A DNA stretch of 64,000 bases, taken from Phycisphaerales bacterium (GTDB taxonomy: Bacteria > Planctomycetota > Phycisphaerae > Sedimentisphaerales > Anaerobacaceae). The stretch lies in assembly GCA_020352215.1 (NCBI GenBank), contig CP070675.1, positions 4,100,230 through 4,164,229 on the forward strand, read 5' to 3'. Positions 51,085 through 60,358 of this stretch are shown piece after piece (position 1 is the first letter of the stretch; each line of letters begins with the position of its first letter). The notes under the pieces were generated by a model that made no database searches, had not been told where the DNA came from, and saw only the letters and a program-made list of their open reading frames with translations. The position numbers were made by a program, and so were the translations under genes.

Positions 51085-52359
51085 CTACCTGAATATTGTT
51101 TGGCTTCGTGCTGGGCCCACGCCGATCATGGCAATTGGCGTGTCTGTCATCTCCTCAATCATGCGAACATAGTCCCGGGCGTGCAAAGGCAACTCATCAT
51201 AGTCGGAGACCTCGGTTATCTCTTCGTCCCAGCCGGGCACGGTCTCATAGACGGGACTTGCCTGCGAAAGCCTATCTACATTCGCAGGAAAGAACGTCTT
51301 TTCTTCGCCGCTGATGTTGTAGGCTCTGCAGATCTTCAACTCCTTGAGCCCGCTGAGCGTATCGAGGTGCATCAACGCGATCGAATCGATCGCGCTGATT
51401 TTAGCGGAGTAGGACACCGCTACAGCATCAAACCAGCCGCATCGGCGAGGGCGTCCCGTCGTTGTGCCATACTCGTGACCCTTGTCACGGATATATTGAC
51501 CGATTTCATTGTCCTGCTCGGCGGGAAAGGGACCTGCACCTACCCTTGTGGTATACGCCTTGGCAACGCCGATGTACCTGTCAACCATCTTAGCCGGCAC
51601 GCCGCAGCCCGCGGGCATACCAAGTGAGCTCGAATTTGAACTGGTCACGTATGGGAAAGTGCCGTGATCCAGATCGAGCAGCGATCCTTGCGCCCCTTCG
51701 AACAGGATCGATCTGCCCGCTGCAATAGAGCCGTGGAGGTATTCGGTGGTATCGGTAACATGCGGCAATAGCCTCTCAGCATAGGACCTGCACTTGTCGA
51801 AAATCTCATCAGCACGTATTGGCTCTGCGCTGTAAACGGCGGAGAGGACTTTGTTTTTGTATTCTATGATCTCTCGGAGCTTGGCCTTGAGCTGGCCAAG
51901 ATCCCTCAAGTCCCCCATACGCACAGCATAACTTCTGCCAACCTTGTCGGCGTAGCAGGGACCGATCCCTCGTACAGTAGTCCCGAGTTTATTCTTGCCC
52001 AACGATTCTTCACGCAGCTGGTCCTCTTTCTTGTGATAATCAAGGACGACGTGCGCGTTTTCACTAATAAAGAGGCGGCCATCGAGTGTGACACCTTTTT
52101 CAGCAAGCCCTTCGATCTCCTTTATCAGGACCTCGGGATCAACGACAACAGCGCTTGTTATGACACATATGGTATCAGGCCGAACTGAGCCGCTCGGCAG
52201 CAGGTGTAAAGCAAACCTCTTGTCGCCGATGACGACGGTATGGCCGGCGTTGGAACCGCCACTGTATCGTACTACAATATCGCTGTCCTCGGCAAGTATG
52301 TCAACGAGCTTGCCTTTACCCTCATCGCCCCATTGTAGTCCTACAACACAAGAATTCAT
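51085..52359 (-). CDS. purA: adenylosuccinate synthetase
   Basis: 424 residues, ATG. NSCVVGLQWGDEGKGKLVDIL with the P-loop-like GDEGKGK, RYSGGSNAGHTVVIGDKRFALHLLPSG, LFEGAQGSLLDLDHGTFPYVTSSN, and GHEYGTTTGRPRRCGWFDAVA. Joins IMP and aspartate with GTP in AMP synthesis. Standalone spacing on both sides (226 bp to uppS, 115 bp to the next gene) suggests its own transcription unit. Confidence 0.96.
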   Translation of the reverse strand: MNSCVVGLQWGDEGKGKLVDILAEDSDIVVRYSGGSNAGHTVVIGDKRFALHLLPSGSVRPDTICVITSAVVVDPEVLIKEIEGLAEKGVTLDGRLFISENAHVVLDYHKKEDQLREESLGKNKLGTTVRGIGPCYADKVGRSYAVRMGDLRDLGQLKAKLREIIEYKNKVLSAVYSAEPIRADEIFDKCRSYAERLLPHVTDTTEYLHGSIAAGRSILFEGAQGSLLDLDHGTFPYVTSSNSSSLGMPAGCGVPAKMVDRYIGVAKAYTTRVGAGPFPAEQDNEIGQYIRDKGHEYGTTTGRPRRCGWFDAVAVSYSAKISAIDSIALMHLDTLSGLKELKICRAYNISGEEKTFFPANVDRLSQASPVYETVPGWDEEITEVSDYDELPLHARDYVRMIEEMTDTPIAMIGVGPARSQTIFR

Positions 52360-52474
52360 CTATGCCTGCTTCCCAATAGTATCTCGTCGGCCGTCCCAAA
52401 GACAAACCGCAATAGTCCGCCGACATATCCTATTGCGGTCCGCCGGCCAATCTTAGAGACTATTGCGTACCGAT

Positions 52475-52936
52475 TCAACTGATTTCTGAAACCAAATGCT
52501 CCAATATGGCGTCCAAATTATCATATGCTCTATTGCTCAGTTTGCGGTTAGCCTCGCCTCCATCCACATTCGTATAAGTGATTGTGAAAAAGCCCTTCTT
52601 CTCGAAATGGGTCTTGTCAATTTTCTGTACGGCGTCATACGGTATCTTCTCTCGACTGCTGACGACAAGTTCTTTTTCGTCGGCAACGATTTTCCTGTTC
52701 CTGATTATGTACAAGTAAGCCCCAAACAGTACTGCGCCGCCTACGAAGAACGGCGGCGCCTTTTGGTTGAAGACTAGAGTGCTGTTCGGCTTGCCGTCGG
52801 CATCGGTGTTTTTCTCCTTGAATTTCTTATTGAAATAGCCGTCGTAACCGAACCAGATTGCAGCGATTGCCAAAACTGCGATATATATCTTGATGTTCGT
52901 TCTCTTGTATTTGCTCAGCGGCGCTTCAATAGCCAT
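52475..52936 (-). CDS. hypothetical membrane protein with two TM segments and PH-like tail
   Basis: 153 residues from ATG 52936, with AGGA upstream; the frame continues back to 52978. Two hydrophobic segments: KIYIAVLAIAAIWFGYDGYF (about 18-37) and APPFFVGGAVLFGAYLYII (about 60-78). The C-terminal part ADEKELVVSSREKIPYDAVQKIDKTHFEKKGFFTITYTN looks like a bacterial PH (bPH2-like) fold with the alternating strand pattern, but this is by eye. Probable envelope protein; no function known. It ends 115 bp before the purA start and begins 19 bp after the next hypothetical gene, so they are likely co-transcribed. Confidence 0.7.
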   Translation of the reverse strand: MAIEAPLSKYKRTNIKIYIAVLAIAAIWFGYDGYFNKKFKEKNTDADGKPNSTLVFNQKAPPFFVGGAVLFGAYLYIIRNRKIVADEKELVVSSREKIPYDAVQKIDKTHFEKKGFFTITYTNVDGGEANRKLSNRAYDNLDAILEHLVSEIS

Positions 52937-52955
52937 TTCAACATCCTTTCTGAAT

Positions 52956-53717
52956 CTACGTCGAGCGTCTTTGGGCAATTGTCTCAGTCAAAGGCTTTGC
53001 CAGCTCAGGCACTATTCTTTCAGCCATCAACTCTTCCCCCAAGTTGCATTGGCGTTCAAAAGATCTCATCGGGTCGAATCTTTCGTGAGTTCGGGGGTAT
53101 TGGCGGATTGTAAGCGACAGACTGATTGCGTCGGTTGCACTTTGCTTCTTTTCGCGGACATCCAAAACGCTCGTCTTAGACTCAACGCTGACCCGTGCTT
53201 GAGTGTGCTCGTCGTCGGACAGTGCCACCACGATCGCCGGCGAGAACCCGATGGGGCGGCCGCCGGGCACGTCCAATAGGCAGCTGAAAGGGCAGGAGCC
53301 GAACAGCGCTTCGGCAATAACCTCGTCGTGGCTACCTGCAAAATCGAAGTCCATGGCGAAAGTAACATCCAGGGATTCAATATCCAGGTGGCTTACGCCA
53401 AGCATATACGGGACAAGTTCGAGGATAAACTTGTCCTGGAGATAAGCAGTATCAAAGTCCGACGGATTCACAACTCCTGAGCCGATACGATCTAACTCCA
53501 GGCTGACCCAGCGATATTGTCCGAGGTTACGGTCCTCCTCAAGGCAGTACTCGTTGTCTCCGCGACGGTAGAATCGACCCATTGAAGGCAATTGCTTCTG
53601 TATCCGCTCAAAGAACGCCAGTACCGTGTCGCGCTGTGTCGGCAGGTCGAGCTCGGTATTTATATGCAGATCCAGGTAGAAGTCGTCACACAAAGAACTA
53701 TAGCTGTTCATTTTCAT
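52956..53717 (-). CDS. hypothetical protein of unknown family
   Basis: 253 residues from ATG 53717, with GGAGGG about 12 nt upstream (ATG 53711 and TTG 53747 are alternatives). Soluble, no signal peptide or membrane segment. Begins with SYSSLCDDFYLDLHINTELDLPTQRDTVLAFFERIQKQ and has YRWVSLELDRIGSG and VGTSHLD-like VSHLDIESLDVTFAMDFDFAG; the acidic, evenly charged text looks like a real conserved protein. I do not recognise the family. Its neighbours are the small membrane protein (19 bp downstream) and a radical SAM gene (99 bp upstream), so the three may act together. Confidence 0.65.
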   Translation of the reverse strand: MKMNSYSSLCDDFYLDLHINTELDLPTQRDTVLAFFERIQKQLPSMGRFYRRGDNEYCLEEDRNLGQYRWVSLELDRIGSGVVNPSDFDTAYLQDKFILELVPYMLGVSHLDIESLDVTFAMDFDFAGSHDEVIAEALFGSCPFSCLLDVPGGRPIGFSPAIVVALSDDEHTQARVSVESKTSVLDVREKKQSATDAISLSLTIRQYPRTHERFDPMRSFERQCNLGEELMAERIVPELAKPLTETIAQRRST

Positions 53718-53815
53718 TCTGGAGAATACCCTCCAAATTGGCCCCAAGGGAGCGTCTCCCCAAGGTTTTTTCGAGATTCCAAGTTCAGGAGGCCGTCCAA
53801 GCGGTCCGGCGGCTA

Positions 53816-55240
53816 TTATACATTCAAGTATTCATTTTCCCAGATTTTTTCGGTCAAACCTTCTAATTCCTGGTCATAGTTGTTCAAGGCCTCAGAATAT
53901 TGCTCAGATTTCAGAGCCGCCCGAGCATCTTCATCCTCAGACTTCACATCGCTGGGCAAAACTGAGTTCCGGAAGACACGGTAATGGTCTCTTATTGAGC
54001 AGGGCATCAGCCAGTTCTTTGGCCGTTTCCAGTCGTCCAGGCCGTATTCCTTTTGCCAAGCCCTCCCATTTTTCATGAAATCGGAGAACATCGCATCGGC
54101 GAGGGTCTTGCCGTCTCTGTATAGGTCGTAGATGTTGTCCACGTGATAAGGAATGAAGGCACAAGGTGTTACGTTGCCGTGCCAGTCAACGTATGCGTAT
54201 CCGCCACTTCGGCCGTAGGCGATGCATCCTCTGGAGAGCGCTCCGCTGTTCCAGAAGTCGGCCAGGCAGTACTTTTTCTCAGATAGCAGCTTTTCCCACT
54301 TTCTATACAATTGCAGCCTCCTATGAGGCGTGACCGTCAAGCCAGACGCGCCTCTGCCTCGGCCGATTGGCATCAGCTGGAACTGCCACATATAGGATGC
54401 GCCTTGCTCCTTGAAGTAGTAGTCATAGAATTCATCGGACAACAACACATCCACGTTCTGGCTTGTTGCAGTTACCGAGATGCCAAAGGGCACACCTGCT
54501 CGCCTCAGACGTTCGAGCGCTTCAAGAATTCTCCCGAATACGCCCTTACCTCTCCTCTTGTCGGTCTCCTTCTCAAAGCCCTCCACTGAGATAGCGGGCG
54601 TGGCGTTGGCCGCTTCAGCAAGCCTGCCCACTACTGTTTCGGTAAGCACGGTCCCGTTCGTGTACACCAGGAAGAACATGTCGTCGTATTTCTGGTAGAT
54701 GTCAAGTAAGGTTTTGCCTTCACTTCTGTACAGAAATGGCTCACCGCCGCTAATGGTTATGAACCTGCTCCCGAATAAGTCACGGACCTCACTGACTACC
54801 CGATCCACAAAGGGATATGGTATCGTAGCGAGCGTGTCTGTTCCGGAAGCCGCATAGCAGCCAACACAGTTCAGGTTGCATTTCTGGGTAGGAGAAAAGA
54901 CAATGAATGTCGGCGGCGCCTCGCCGTACCTCCGCTCATATCTTTCCATCGCCTGTGTGTAACTCGGATCTTCCCGGACAAGGTTGTTTTCAACAAGCAC
55001 GCTGACAATCTTCTTGACAATCTGGGCCGACACGTAACCTTTATCCATGTTCCGGACCATGCAATCGAGCATCGCTGACAAGAACTGGTATCTCTTTACC
55101 GCCACTTGCTCAAGGTCTTCTGACTGATCGCTAACCATGCTCCTGTATAGGTAGTCATCGATTTTCTTTGCCAGAAGTTTTCTGATGTGTTTGTGGCTCA
55201 CCATCTTAATGAGTGTTGCGGATAGGATCTCGGGCTTCAT
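53816..55240 (-). CDS. radical SAM protein with additional Cys-rich C-terminal (SPASM-like) segment
   Basis: 474 residues from ATG 55240 (AGGAG 8 nt upstream). An about 110-residue helical N-terminus (SHKHIRKLLAKKIDDYLY) precedes the radical SAM barrel: FSPTQKCNLNCVGCYAA with Cys121, Cys125 and Cys128 binding the 4Fe-4S cluster, then TISGGEPFLYR (SAM-binding GGE) and LVYTNGTVL. Further cysteines (CLADFWNSGALSRGCIAYGRSGGYAYVDWHGNVTPCAF and a later MPCSIRD) suit a SPASM-type auxiliary cluster. Such proteins modify peptides or cofactors. No precursor peptide was seen next to it. The tail is acidic (SEDEDARAALKSEQYSEALNNYDQELEG). Confidence 0.85.
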   Translation of the reverse strand: MKPEILSATLIKMVSHKHIRKLLAKKIDDYLYRSMVSDQSEDLEQVAVKRYQFLSAMLDCMVRNMDKGYVSAQIVKKIVSVLVENNLVREDPSYTQAMERYERRYGEAPPTFIVFSPTQKCNLNCVGCYAASGTDTLATIPYPFVDRVVSEVRDLFGSRFITISGGEPFLYRSEGKTLLDIYQKYDDMFFLVYTNGTVLTETVVGRLAEAANATPAISVEGFEKETDKRRGKGVFGRILEALERLRRAGVPFGISVTATSQNVDVLLSDEFYDYYFKEQGASYMWQFQLMPIGRGRGASGLTVTPHRRLQLYRKWEKLLSEKKYCLADFWNSGALSRGCIAYGRSGGYAYVDWHGNVTPCAFIPYHVDNIYDLYRDGKTLADAMFSDFMKNGRAWQKEYGLDDWKRPKNWLMPCSIRDHYRVFRNSVLPSDVKSEDEDARAALKSEQYSEALNNYDQELEGLTEKIWENEYLNV

Positions 55241-55321
55241 TTCTTCCACTCCTAATCCCACATCAGTTCATCGATAATGATGATCAGCAAGAACAGCCTT
55301 CGGCCTATTTAGAATTGTCGC

Positions 55322-55349
55322 ATAATACCCGTCCTTACTCAAGAGGCAA
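55322..55349 (-). promoter_or_regulatory. possible promoter of the radical SAM gene
   Basis: Minus strand TTGCCT (55349-55344, 4/6), 16 nt, TATTAT (55327-55322, 5/6), about 80 nt before the ATG at 55240. By eye only. Confidence 0.35.
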
Positions 55350-55455
55350 ATTACCGCAGGCCGAACCCACATCTGGTAATTACTCTGTCCCAAATCGAGC
55401 TTCGTGGCCCCACACCGCGGCAAAATGAGCCCACATTGGCAAATGTGGCGCGCAA

Positions 55456-57957
55456 CTACTTCAAGTCGGGATCCGGCAGCTTCAGTTCGGCAGCCATCGC
55501 CCCAGCAGCCGACAGTATCGCGAAAACAAAGACTCGCCACACACAGCTTGCTGCAACCGCTGCGGCCGTAACCTCCCCGACATGGTTCACCATGGCCGAA
55601 GCCACCGTGTAGAAAATGCCGCTAACGGCGCCACAAGCCGCCGCTGCGATGATGCGCTTCGCAAATCTTGCGCCGCCGCAGCCAAGAGTAGCCACCGCAC
55701 CGCATGCCAACGGCACAGTTACCACAAGCCACCACATATCCTTCAAACTCGGCAGCTCCCCTTGAGTGCTGAAGAATAACACATCCACGACGCCGAACAC
55801 CCCTGCTGCCACAATTGCCACCAGGCCAACATGCCAATATCGTGGTTTCATCTCGGCTCGAATCTCGGCACGTCTTCTCATCCTCCTGCGAATCGTCAGA
55901 GGCCAGTTGTAAAACAAACAGAACGCGACGTGTTCCAGCAATGCACCGCGCTCGCCAAACACCGGAACGATGTGGGTTGCCTCAGTTGCCCAGTGGCCTG
56001 CCATGAAACGTGCCAATGCGGGGTAGTGGTGCGTCATCTGTATGGGAAACGCCAAATAGCCTATGTACTTGAAGAAGCCCAGCATCACTGCGATGTTGTA
56101 ATCCTTGAAGTTCCATTCACGTATCACCAAATACAGCACGTAGAGGCCGCGAACCAGCGAGCCGGGCGAAACGGGCATTATCTGGAAAAGAAGCAGAATT
56201 GCCGTGACGGCGACTGCCTCCCCCTGCGTGGAAAGCTCCGGATGCGTCCTGACATAGAGCCAGGCGACCAGGACGGAAACGATCTGCGTTACCGGCAGCG
56301 TGCAGACATGGACGGCCAAGCTTTTTAGATATTTCTGTATGAAGGGCTCATTGACCTGTGAAAGAATGGTATTCGCATCTTCCTCGCTCAGGATGTGCTT
56401 TCTTCGACCCTGCGACACCATCTCACGAAGCCATTGCTCACGTACGTCGGCGAAGAAATACAGCCGGAACGGGCGGACGAATATGTAGACGAGCTTCTGT
56501 TTCCTGAACTGCCTGTCGGTGAGGAAGCGATGGAGCTTCGCGGGCAGAATCGATATCGGCCAGTGGCACCAGAATCGCCAAGTCTCCTCTGCAATCCTGT
56601 GTGCCCGCTCGCCATCTACCCGGCCGGCCCTGTGCCAGACGATGACCTTCTCAGCTATTCTCGCCCGTAGCGCCCGGCGAAAGTAACCCCAGCTCGTTAG
56701 TATCGCTCCGTAGTGCTTGCGCCAGTCCGGGCATCCCCAGGTTCGCCTTATTGTCCTTCCCAGGAATGGTATCAGCCCAACGGCCAAGAACAACAGCGTC
56801 AGGATCTTGCTGCCTCGTAGCCTGCGCTCCCATTGTGCATCAACCAGATTGCGGACTTTCCAGCCGGTCACTGCACTATCAAGCATGGTTGCCCACAGGT
56901 TCCGGCTGTAGAGGAGCTTGACATGGTTATGAGTAATATCCGGAATTGAATTCCTGTATATCCGCTCGGCCTCTTTTAGCTCCTCAAGCATAGGGCCCAT
57001 ATCTGCGAAGTGGTCGGGGTGCGCCTCGACAAATTCCTCCAGCTTGCCCAAGCTGCCGCGGTCGAACTGCACGAGACTTCCCCGTGTCAGCCCCTTGGCA
57101 ATCAGCTTGAAATCACCCGGACTCATTGGGAGAAACGGCAGCAGAGCAAGCCCCGCTCTAAAGTCGACGGCCACCAATCCGCCCGATGGATCACCCTCGC
57201 TATCGGCGCGTTTGAGGCAGTTGGGCTGGCTCTTGCACGTCGACCATTCATATTGCCGGGCAAACTCATGCGCGCCCATTTCGTGGAGCAGCTCCACAAA
57301 CCTCCGCATGAACTCGCGCTTGGCCCTGTACTCCGGCGAGCCAAGCAACTGCTCGTCAACCGCCTTGCCTCTGCGCCACCGCTTCAGCAAATCCAGACGG
57401 TCGTCAACCTCGAGCTGCCATGTTCGCCCCTCCACCCACTCACGCAACTCGCCACAACTTCCCAGCTTATCGTCCACAAAGGTTGCATAGATGTCAATGA
57501 CACTGCGTTGGTCGCCAAATTTGATTCCAGCACCGCGCCGGATCAACTTTTGCCATAGCGCCCCTGCCTGGGCCGCCGCAGGATTGACCTGAAGTTGGAA
57601 AGGCCCCTGAAAACCAATCCAGTAGAGCAGATTGCGGAACAGCCGGGAAAATCCTGACGGTGGGATCAGAATCTTGATCGCGCAGACCTTGCCCACCTCG
57701 AGGCCGTCAATCGACCCGTCGTCTGGATCGATACCGAGCACCTTGACCCGGTATACCTGTCCGGCAAAACCCCCACCTACGAATCGCTCCACGGCCAGGC
57801 GCACACGCGCCGTGCCGGCTTGCCCTACGCCCCTGACATCATAGACGAGTTCGCTGCCCGCATCGTACCGGCTGATTCGCTCTGGTCGATGCAGCCTCGC
57901 CTCGCGAGATCGTTCTTGTAGTTCTCTGCAAACCTCAACCGAATATTCCGCGCCCAT
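55456..57957 (-). CDS. protein-kinase-like N-terminal domain fused to multi-pass membrane domain, unknown function
   Basis: 833 residues, ATG. Residues about 50-285 look like a protein kinase fold: Gly-rich loop FVGGGFAGQVYRV (60-71), VCAIKIL with Lys95, a LHEMGAHEFARQYEW stretch in the HRD region and VAVDFRAGL with Asp265 where the metal-binding DFG sits. The loop and Lys are credible, but no standard HRD motif, so it may be an atypical (ABC1/lipopolysaccharide-kinase-like) or inactive kinase. Residues about 385-830 hold roughly eight to ten hydrophobic segments and a basic middle. No signal peptide, so the kinase part should face the cytoplasm. It ends up 19 bp downstream of pgpA, suggesting a link to lipids. 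I do not know a characterised relative. Confidence 0.7.
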   Translation of the reverse strand: MGAEYSVEVCRELQERSREARLHRPERISRYDAGSELVYDVRGVGQAGTARVRLAVERFVGGGFAGQVYRVKVLGIDPDDGSIDGLEVGKVCAIKILIPPSGFSRLFRNLLYWIGFQGPFQLQVNPAAAQAGALWQKLIRRGAGIKFGDQRSVIDIYATFVDDKLGSCGELREWVEGRTWQLEVDDRLDLLKRWRRGKAVDEQLLGSPEYRAKREFMRRFVELLHEMGAHEFARQYEWSTCKSQPNCLKRADSEGDPSGGLVAVDFRAGLALLPFLPMSPGDFKLIAKGLTRGSLVQFDRGSLGKLEEFVEAHPDHFADMGPMLEELKEAERIYRNSIPDITHNHVKLLYSRNLWATMLDSAVTGWKVRNLVDAQWERRLRGSKILTLLFLAVGLIPFLGRTIRRTWGCPDWRKHYGAILTSWGYFRRALRARIAEKVIVWHRAGRVDGERAHRIAEETWRFWCHWPISILPAKLHRFLTDRQFRKQKLVYIFVRPFRLYFFADVREQWLREMVSQGRRKHILSEEDANTILSQVNEPFIQKYLKSLAVHVCTLPVTQIVSVLVAWLYVRTHPELSTQGEAVAVTAILLLFQIMPVSPGSLVRGLYVLYLVIREWNFKDYNIAVMLGFFKYIGYLAFPIQMTHHYPALARFMAGHWATEATHIVPVFGERGALLEHVAFCLFYNWPLTIRRRMRRRAEIRAEMKPRYWHVGLVAIVAAGVFGVVDVLFFSTQGELPSLKDMWWLVVTVPLACGAVATLGCGGARFAKRIIAAAACGAVSGIFYTVASAMVNHVGEVTAAAVAASCVWRVFVFAILSAAGAMAAELKLPDPDLK

Positions 57958-57976
57958 AGGTGCTCGCTAACCTCAA

Positions 57977-58471
57977 CTATGCCGTAATCAACAGTCTCAC
58001 GAAAATCAGCAGGCCCATCGCCGCGCAAATACCGGCCGCTATGTCGTCCGCAAGTATGCCCCAGCCTCTGGGTAGCCTCTCGAGCTTGCCGATAGGCCAG
58101 GGCTTGGCAATGTCAAATACCCTAAACAACAGAAAACCGACCCCGGCCACGAGCCAAGCGTGCCCGACTGAAAAACACTCGACACCGAACAACGGGACGG
58201 CCAAAAACGTCACCGCCTGGCCTGCGAGTTCATCTGCAACGACTTCTCGGGGATCGTTCTTGCCGCTGGAGGCGATCACAGCAGGGGCCGACACCACACA
58301 AACTGCAGAGCCGGCCAAAGCCAGGGCCGCCATTACGGCCGAGATGAGCACGCCTTTCGCGTCCAAATGACACAATAGGCCAAATGCGACGGTGGGCGGT
58401 AGCGAGCCCCACGTTCCTGGAGCCACCGGCAGCCACCCGAGGCCGAAACACGATGTAAGCAGTCTGTTCAC
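57977..58471 (-). CDS. pgpA: phosphatidylglycerophosphatase A
   Basis: 164 residues, GTG start, no clear ribosome site. Textbook PgpA signatures: CFGLGWLPVAPGTWGSLPP, NDPREVVADELAGQ (metal-binding acidic cluster), FLLFRVFDIAKPWPIGKLERLPRGWGILADDIAAG, and four hydrophobic segments. Removes phosphate from phosphatidylglycerophosphate in the inner membrane. First of two genes with the kinase-like membrane protein. Confidence 0.94.
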   Translation of the reverse strand: MNRLLTSCFGLGWLPVAPGTWGSLPPTVAFGLLCHLDAKGVLISAVMAALALAGSAVCVVSAPAVIASSGKNDPREVVADELAGQAVTFLAVPLFGVECFSVGHAWLVAGVGFLLFRVFDIAKPWPIGKLERLPRGWGILADDIAAGICAAMGLLIFVRLLITA

Positions 58472-58591
58472 AGTCGGTGAAACTTAACTAAACGACCGGC
58501 CGAAGTCAAAGGTTAGTTGGACCCACCCATTTTAGTTTAGCCTTGGGCTTGCGCCGGCGTGTGTCTACAACCTTGCCTGATCGAACCGAAC

Positions 58592-59740
58592 TCACTGAAT
58601 GCCATCCAGCATCTTCAAGCAGAACCTGTCGGTCATACCCGCAATGTAGTCGCACACGGCACGCTGAAGACCATGCTCGGATATGAACTGCTGGAAGTAG
58701 CGCGGCATCAGCTTGCGGTTCTTACAGAGCTTTTCGAATAACTGCTCAAGCCAGTCGTTGACTTGACGTGCCGTTTGTGCCAGCGACTGGTGCTGATAGA
58801 AGTTTTGCAGCAGGGCCTTCTCTAATTCAGTGAGCTTGAATTCGCATTCCGGGGAGAGCAATATCGCGTTCTCGTCTCTGTTGCAGATGTCGCTGGCTGT
58901 TCTAAGATTTGCACCGGCAACAGCCAGCGTGCTGGCGCCGATGCAGTCGCCGACGAGTCTGTTGATGATTGCTTTGGCCGTTCTTGTTCTGCGGATTGTC
59001 AGATCCGGAATTGCCTCGGCACGTACCTGCTCCTGCGCTTCGGTGAATATCTCAACGGTCTTCATTTGCTCACTGTCAAGCAGTCGTGCCCGCATGGCGT
59101 CTTCGAGGTCGTGGCAGTTGTACGCGATCCGGTCTGCTATATTAGCGACCTGTCCCTCAAGCGAGCAATTCACCTCGTCGAAGGCGTTATTCCTCGGTTT
59201 ATCATAGGTGCTTTGGTGCTTGGCCAATCCGAGCCGAGTCTCATACATCAGGTTCAGGCCCATAAAATCCGGATAGGGGTGTTCGAGTAGATCGACAATC
59301 CGCAGCGTTTGCTCGTTGTGCTCGAATCCGCCGAACCCCTTCATTAGATTGTTGAGTGCCTGTTCTCCGGCATGACCAAATGGGGCGTGCCCCAAATCGT
59401 GTGCAAGGCATATTGCCTCTGTGAGATTTTCGTTGAGCCGAAGGGCCTTCGCTATGGTCCTTCCTATTTGTGCAACCTCGATGCTGTGTGTCAGTCGTGT
59501 GCGGTAGTAGTCATCGAGGCCAGGGGTGAAGACTTGGGTCTTGCCTTCCAGCCTGCGAAATGCTGAGCAGTGGATTATGCGGTCGCGGTCCCGCTCGAAG
59601 TCTGACCGGTAGGGGTGTGGCCCTTCAGCGAACCTACGTCCCCGGCTGACCTTCTCACTGATTGCGTATTCGGCAAGTTCATCGGACATAGCTTGGCTCT
59701 CGCACTCGCGTGCGCTGGTGTCTTGCGCGATACTACTCAT
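58592..59740 (-). CDS. dgt: deoxyguanosinetriphosphate triphosphohydrolase-like protein
   Basis: 382 residues from ATG 59740; GTG 59761 and ATG 59689 are alternatives, the last with a weak GAGAG ribosome site. HD-domain dNTPase: RDRIIHCSAFRRLEGKTQVFTPG, RTRLTHSIEVAQIGRTIAKAL, AICLAHDLGHAPFGHAGEQALN and DRIAYNCHDLEDAMRARLL hold the metal His/Asp set. Hydrolyses dNTPs to deoxynucleosides and triphosphate and helps keep the dNTP pool balanced. The region up to the HIT stop (59758) is 17 bp. Confidence 0.92.
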   Translation of the reverse strand: MSSIAQDTSARECESQAMSDELAEYAISEKVSRGRRFAEGPHPYRSDFERDRDRIIHCSAFRRLEGKTQVFTPGLDDYYRTRLTHSIEVAQIGRTIAKALRLNENLTEAICLAHDLGHAPFGHAGEQALNNLMKGFGGFEHNEQTLRIVDLLEHPYPDFMGLNLMYETRLGLAKHQSTYDKPRNNAFDEVNCSLEGQVANIADRIAYNCHDLEDAMRARLLDSEQMKTVEIFTEAQEQVRAEAIPDLTIRRTRTAKAIINRLVGDCIGASTLAVAGANLRTASDICNRDENAILLSPECEFKLTELEKALLQNFYQHQSLAQTARQVNDWLEQLFEKLCKNRKLMPRYFQQFISEHGLQRAVCDYIAGMTDRFCLKMLDGIQ

Positions 59741-59757
59741 CCGTGTCGCGCACGGTT

Positions 59758-60267
59758 TCACAGATTTGGGAGGTTGTGTTCCTCGCTTACTCGTTTAAGC
59801 TGTTCGAGAAGGTCGGTCAAGCTCTGGCTGATGACGTCGGTACCGCTGCATGTAGTCATGAAATTTGTATCTCCATTCCAGCGTGGAACGACGTGAATGT
59901 GCAGATGATCAGGCAGCCCGGCTCCGCCGCATCTGCCGAAGTTCATGCCGACATTGAAGCCGTGAGGTTGTATAGCTTGCGACAAAGCCCGCTGCGACTC
60001 CCTCACCAGCTTGATCAACTCCACGAGTTCTTCGTCGGTTGCCTGGTCAAGGTCACCGATGTGGCGGGCCGGTGCGATTAGCAAGTGGCCGTTGTTGTAG
60101 GGATAGCGGTTCAGGACGACAATGCTCCTGTCCGTCCGCCACAACACAAGGTTCTTTTCGTCATCGCCGGGGTGCTTCAAGTCATGGCAGATGAAGCAGC
60201 CATTACCCTTGGCCAACCCAACAACATATCCGATTCGCCACGGAGCCCACAGGTTTTTGCGTTCCAA
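59758..60267 (-). CDS. HIT-domain (histidine triad) hydrolase
   Basis: 169 residues from TTG 60267, with GGAGGT 9 nt upstream; the frame reaches back to GTG 60288. KNLWAPWRIGYVVGLAKG and CFICHDLK (two Cys, zinc-like) begin the protein, then NNGHLLIAPARHIGDL, and the HIT triad HLHIHVVPRWNGD. This resembles the AP4A-phosphorylase-like/HIT branch with the 'LWAPWR' start. Acts on nucleoside-phosphate substrates in the cytoplasm. Transcribed with dgt. Confidence 0.9.
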   Translation of the reverse strand: MERKNLWAPWRIGYVVGLAKGNGCFICHDLKHPGDDEKNLVLWRTDRSIVVLNRYPYNNGHLLIAPARHIGDLDQATDEELVELIKLVRESQRALSQAIQPHGFNVGMNFGRCGGAGLPDHLHIHVVPRWNGDTNFMTTCSGTDVISQSLTDLLEQLKRVSEEHNLPNL

Positions 60268-60358
60268 TTCTCGGTTACCTCCGTGCACGCCTCAAACAAA
60301 TATGGGGCACAGCCTCTATGTCACACCCACACACTTCCGCTCTTGAGCACCTTTGCTC

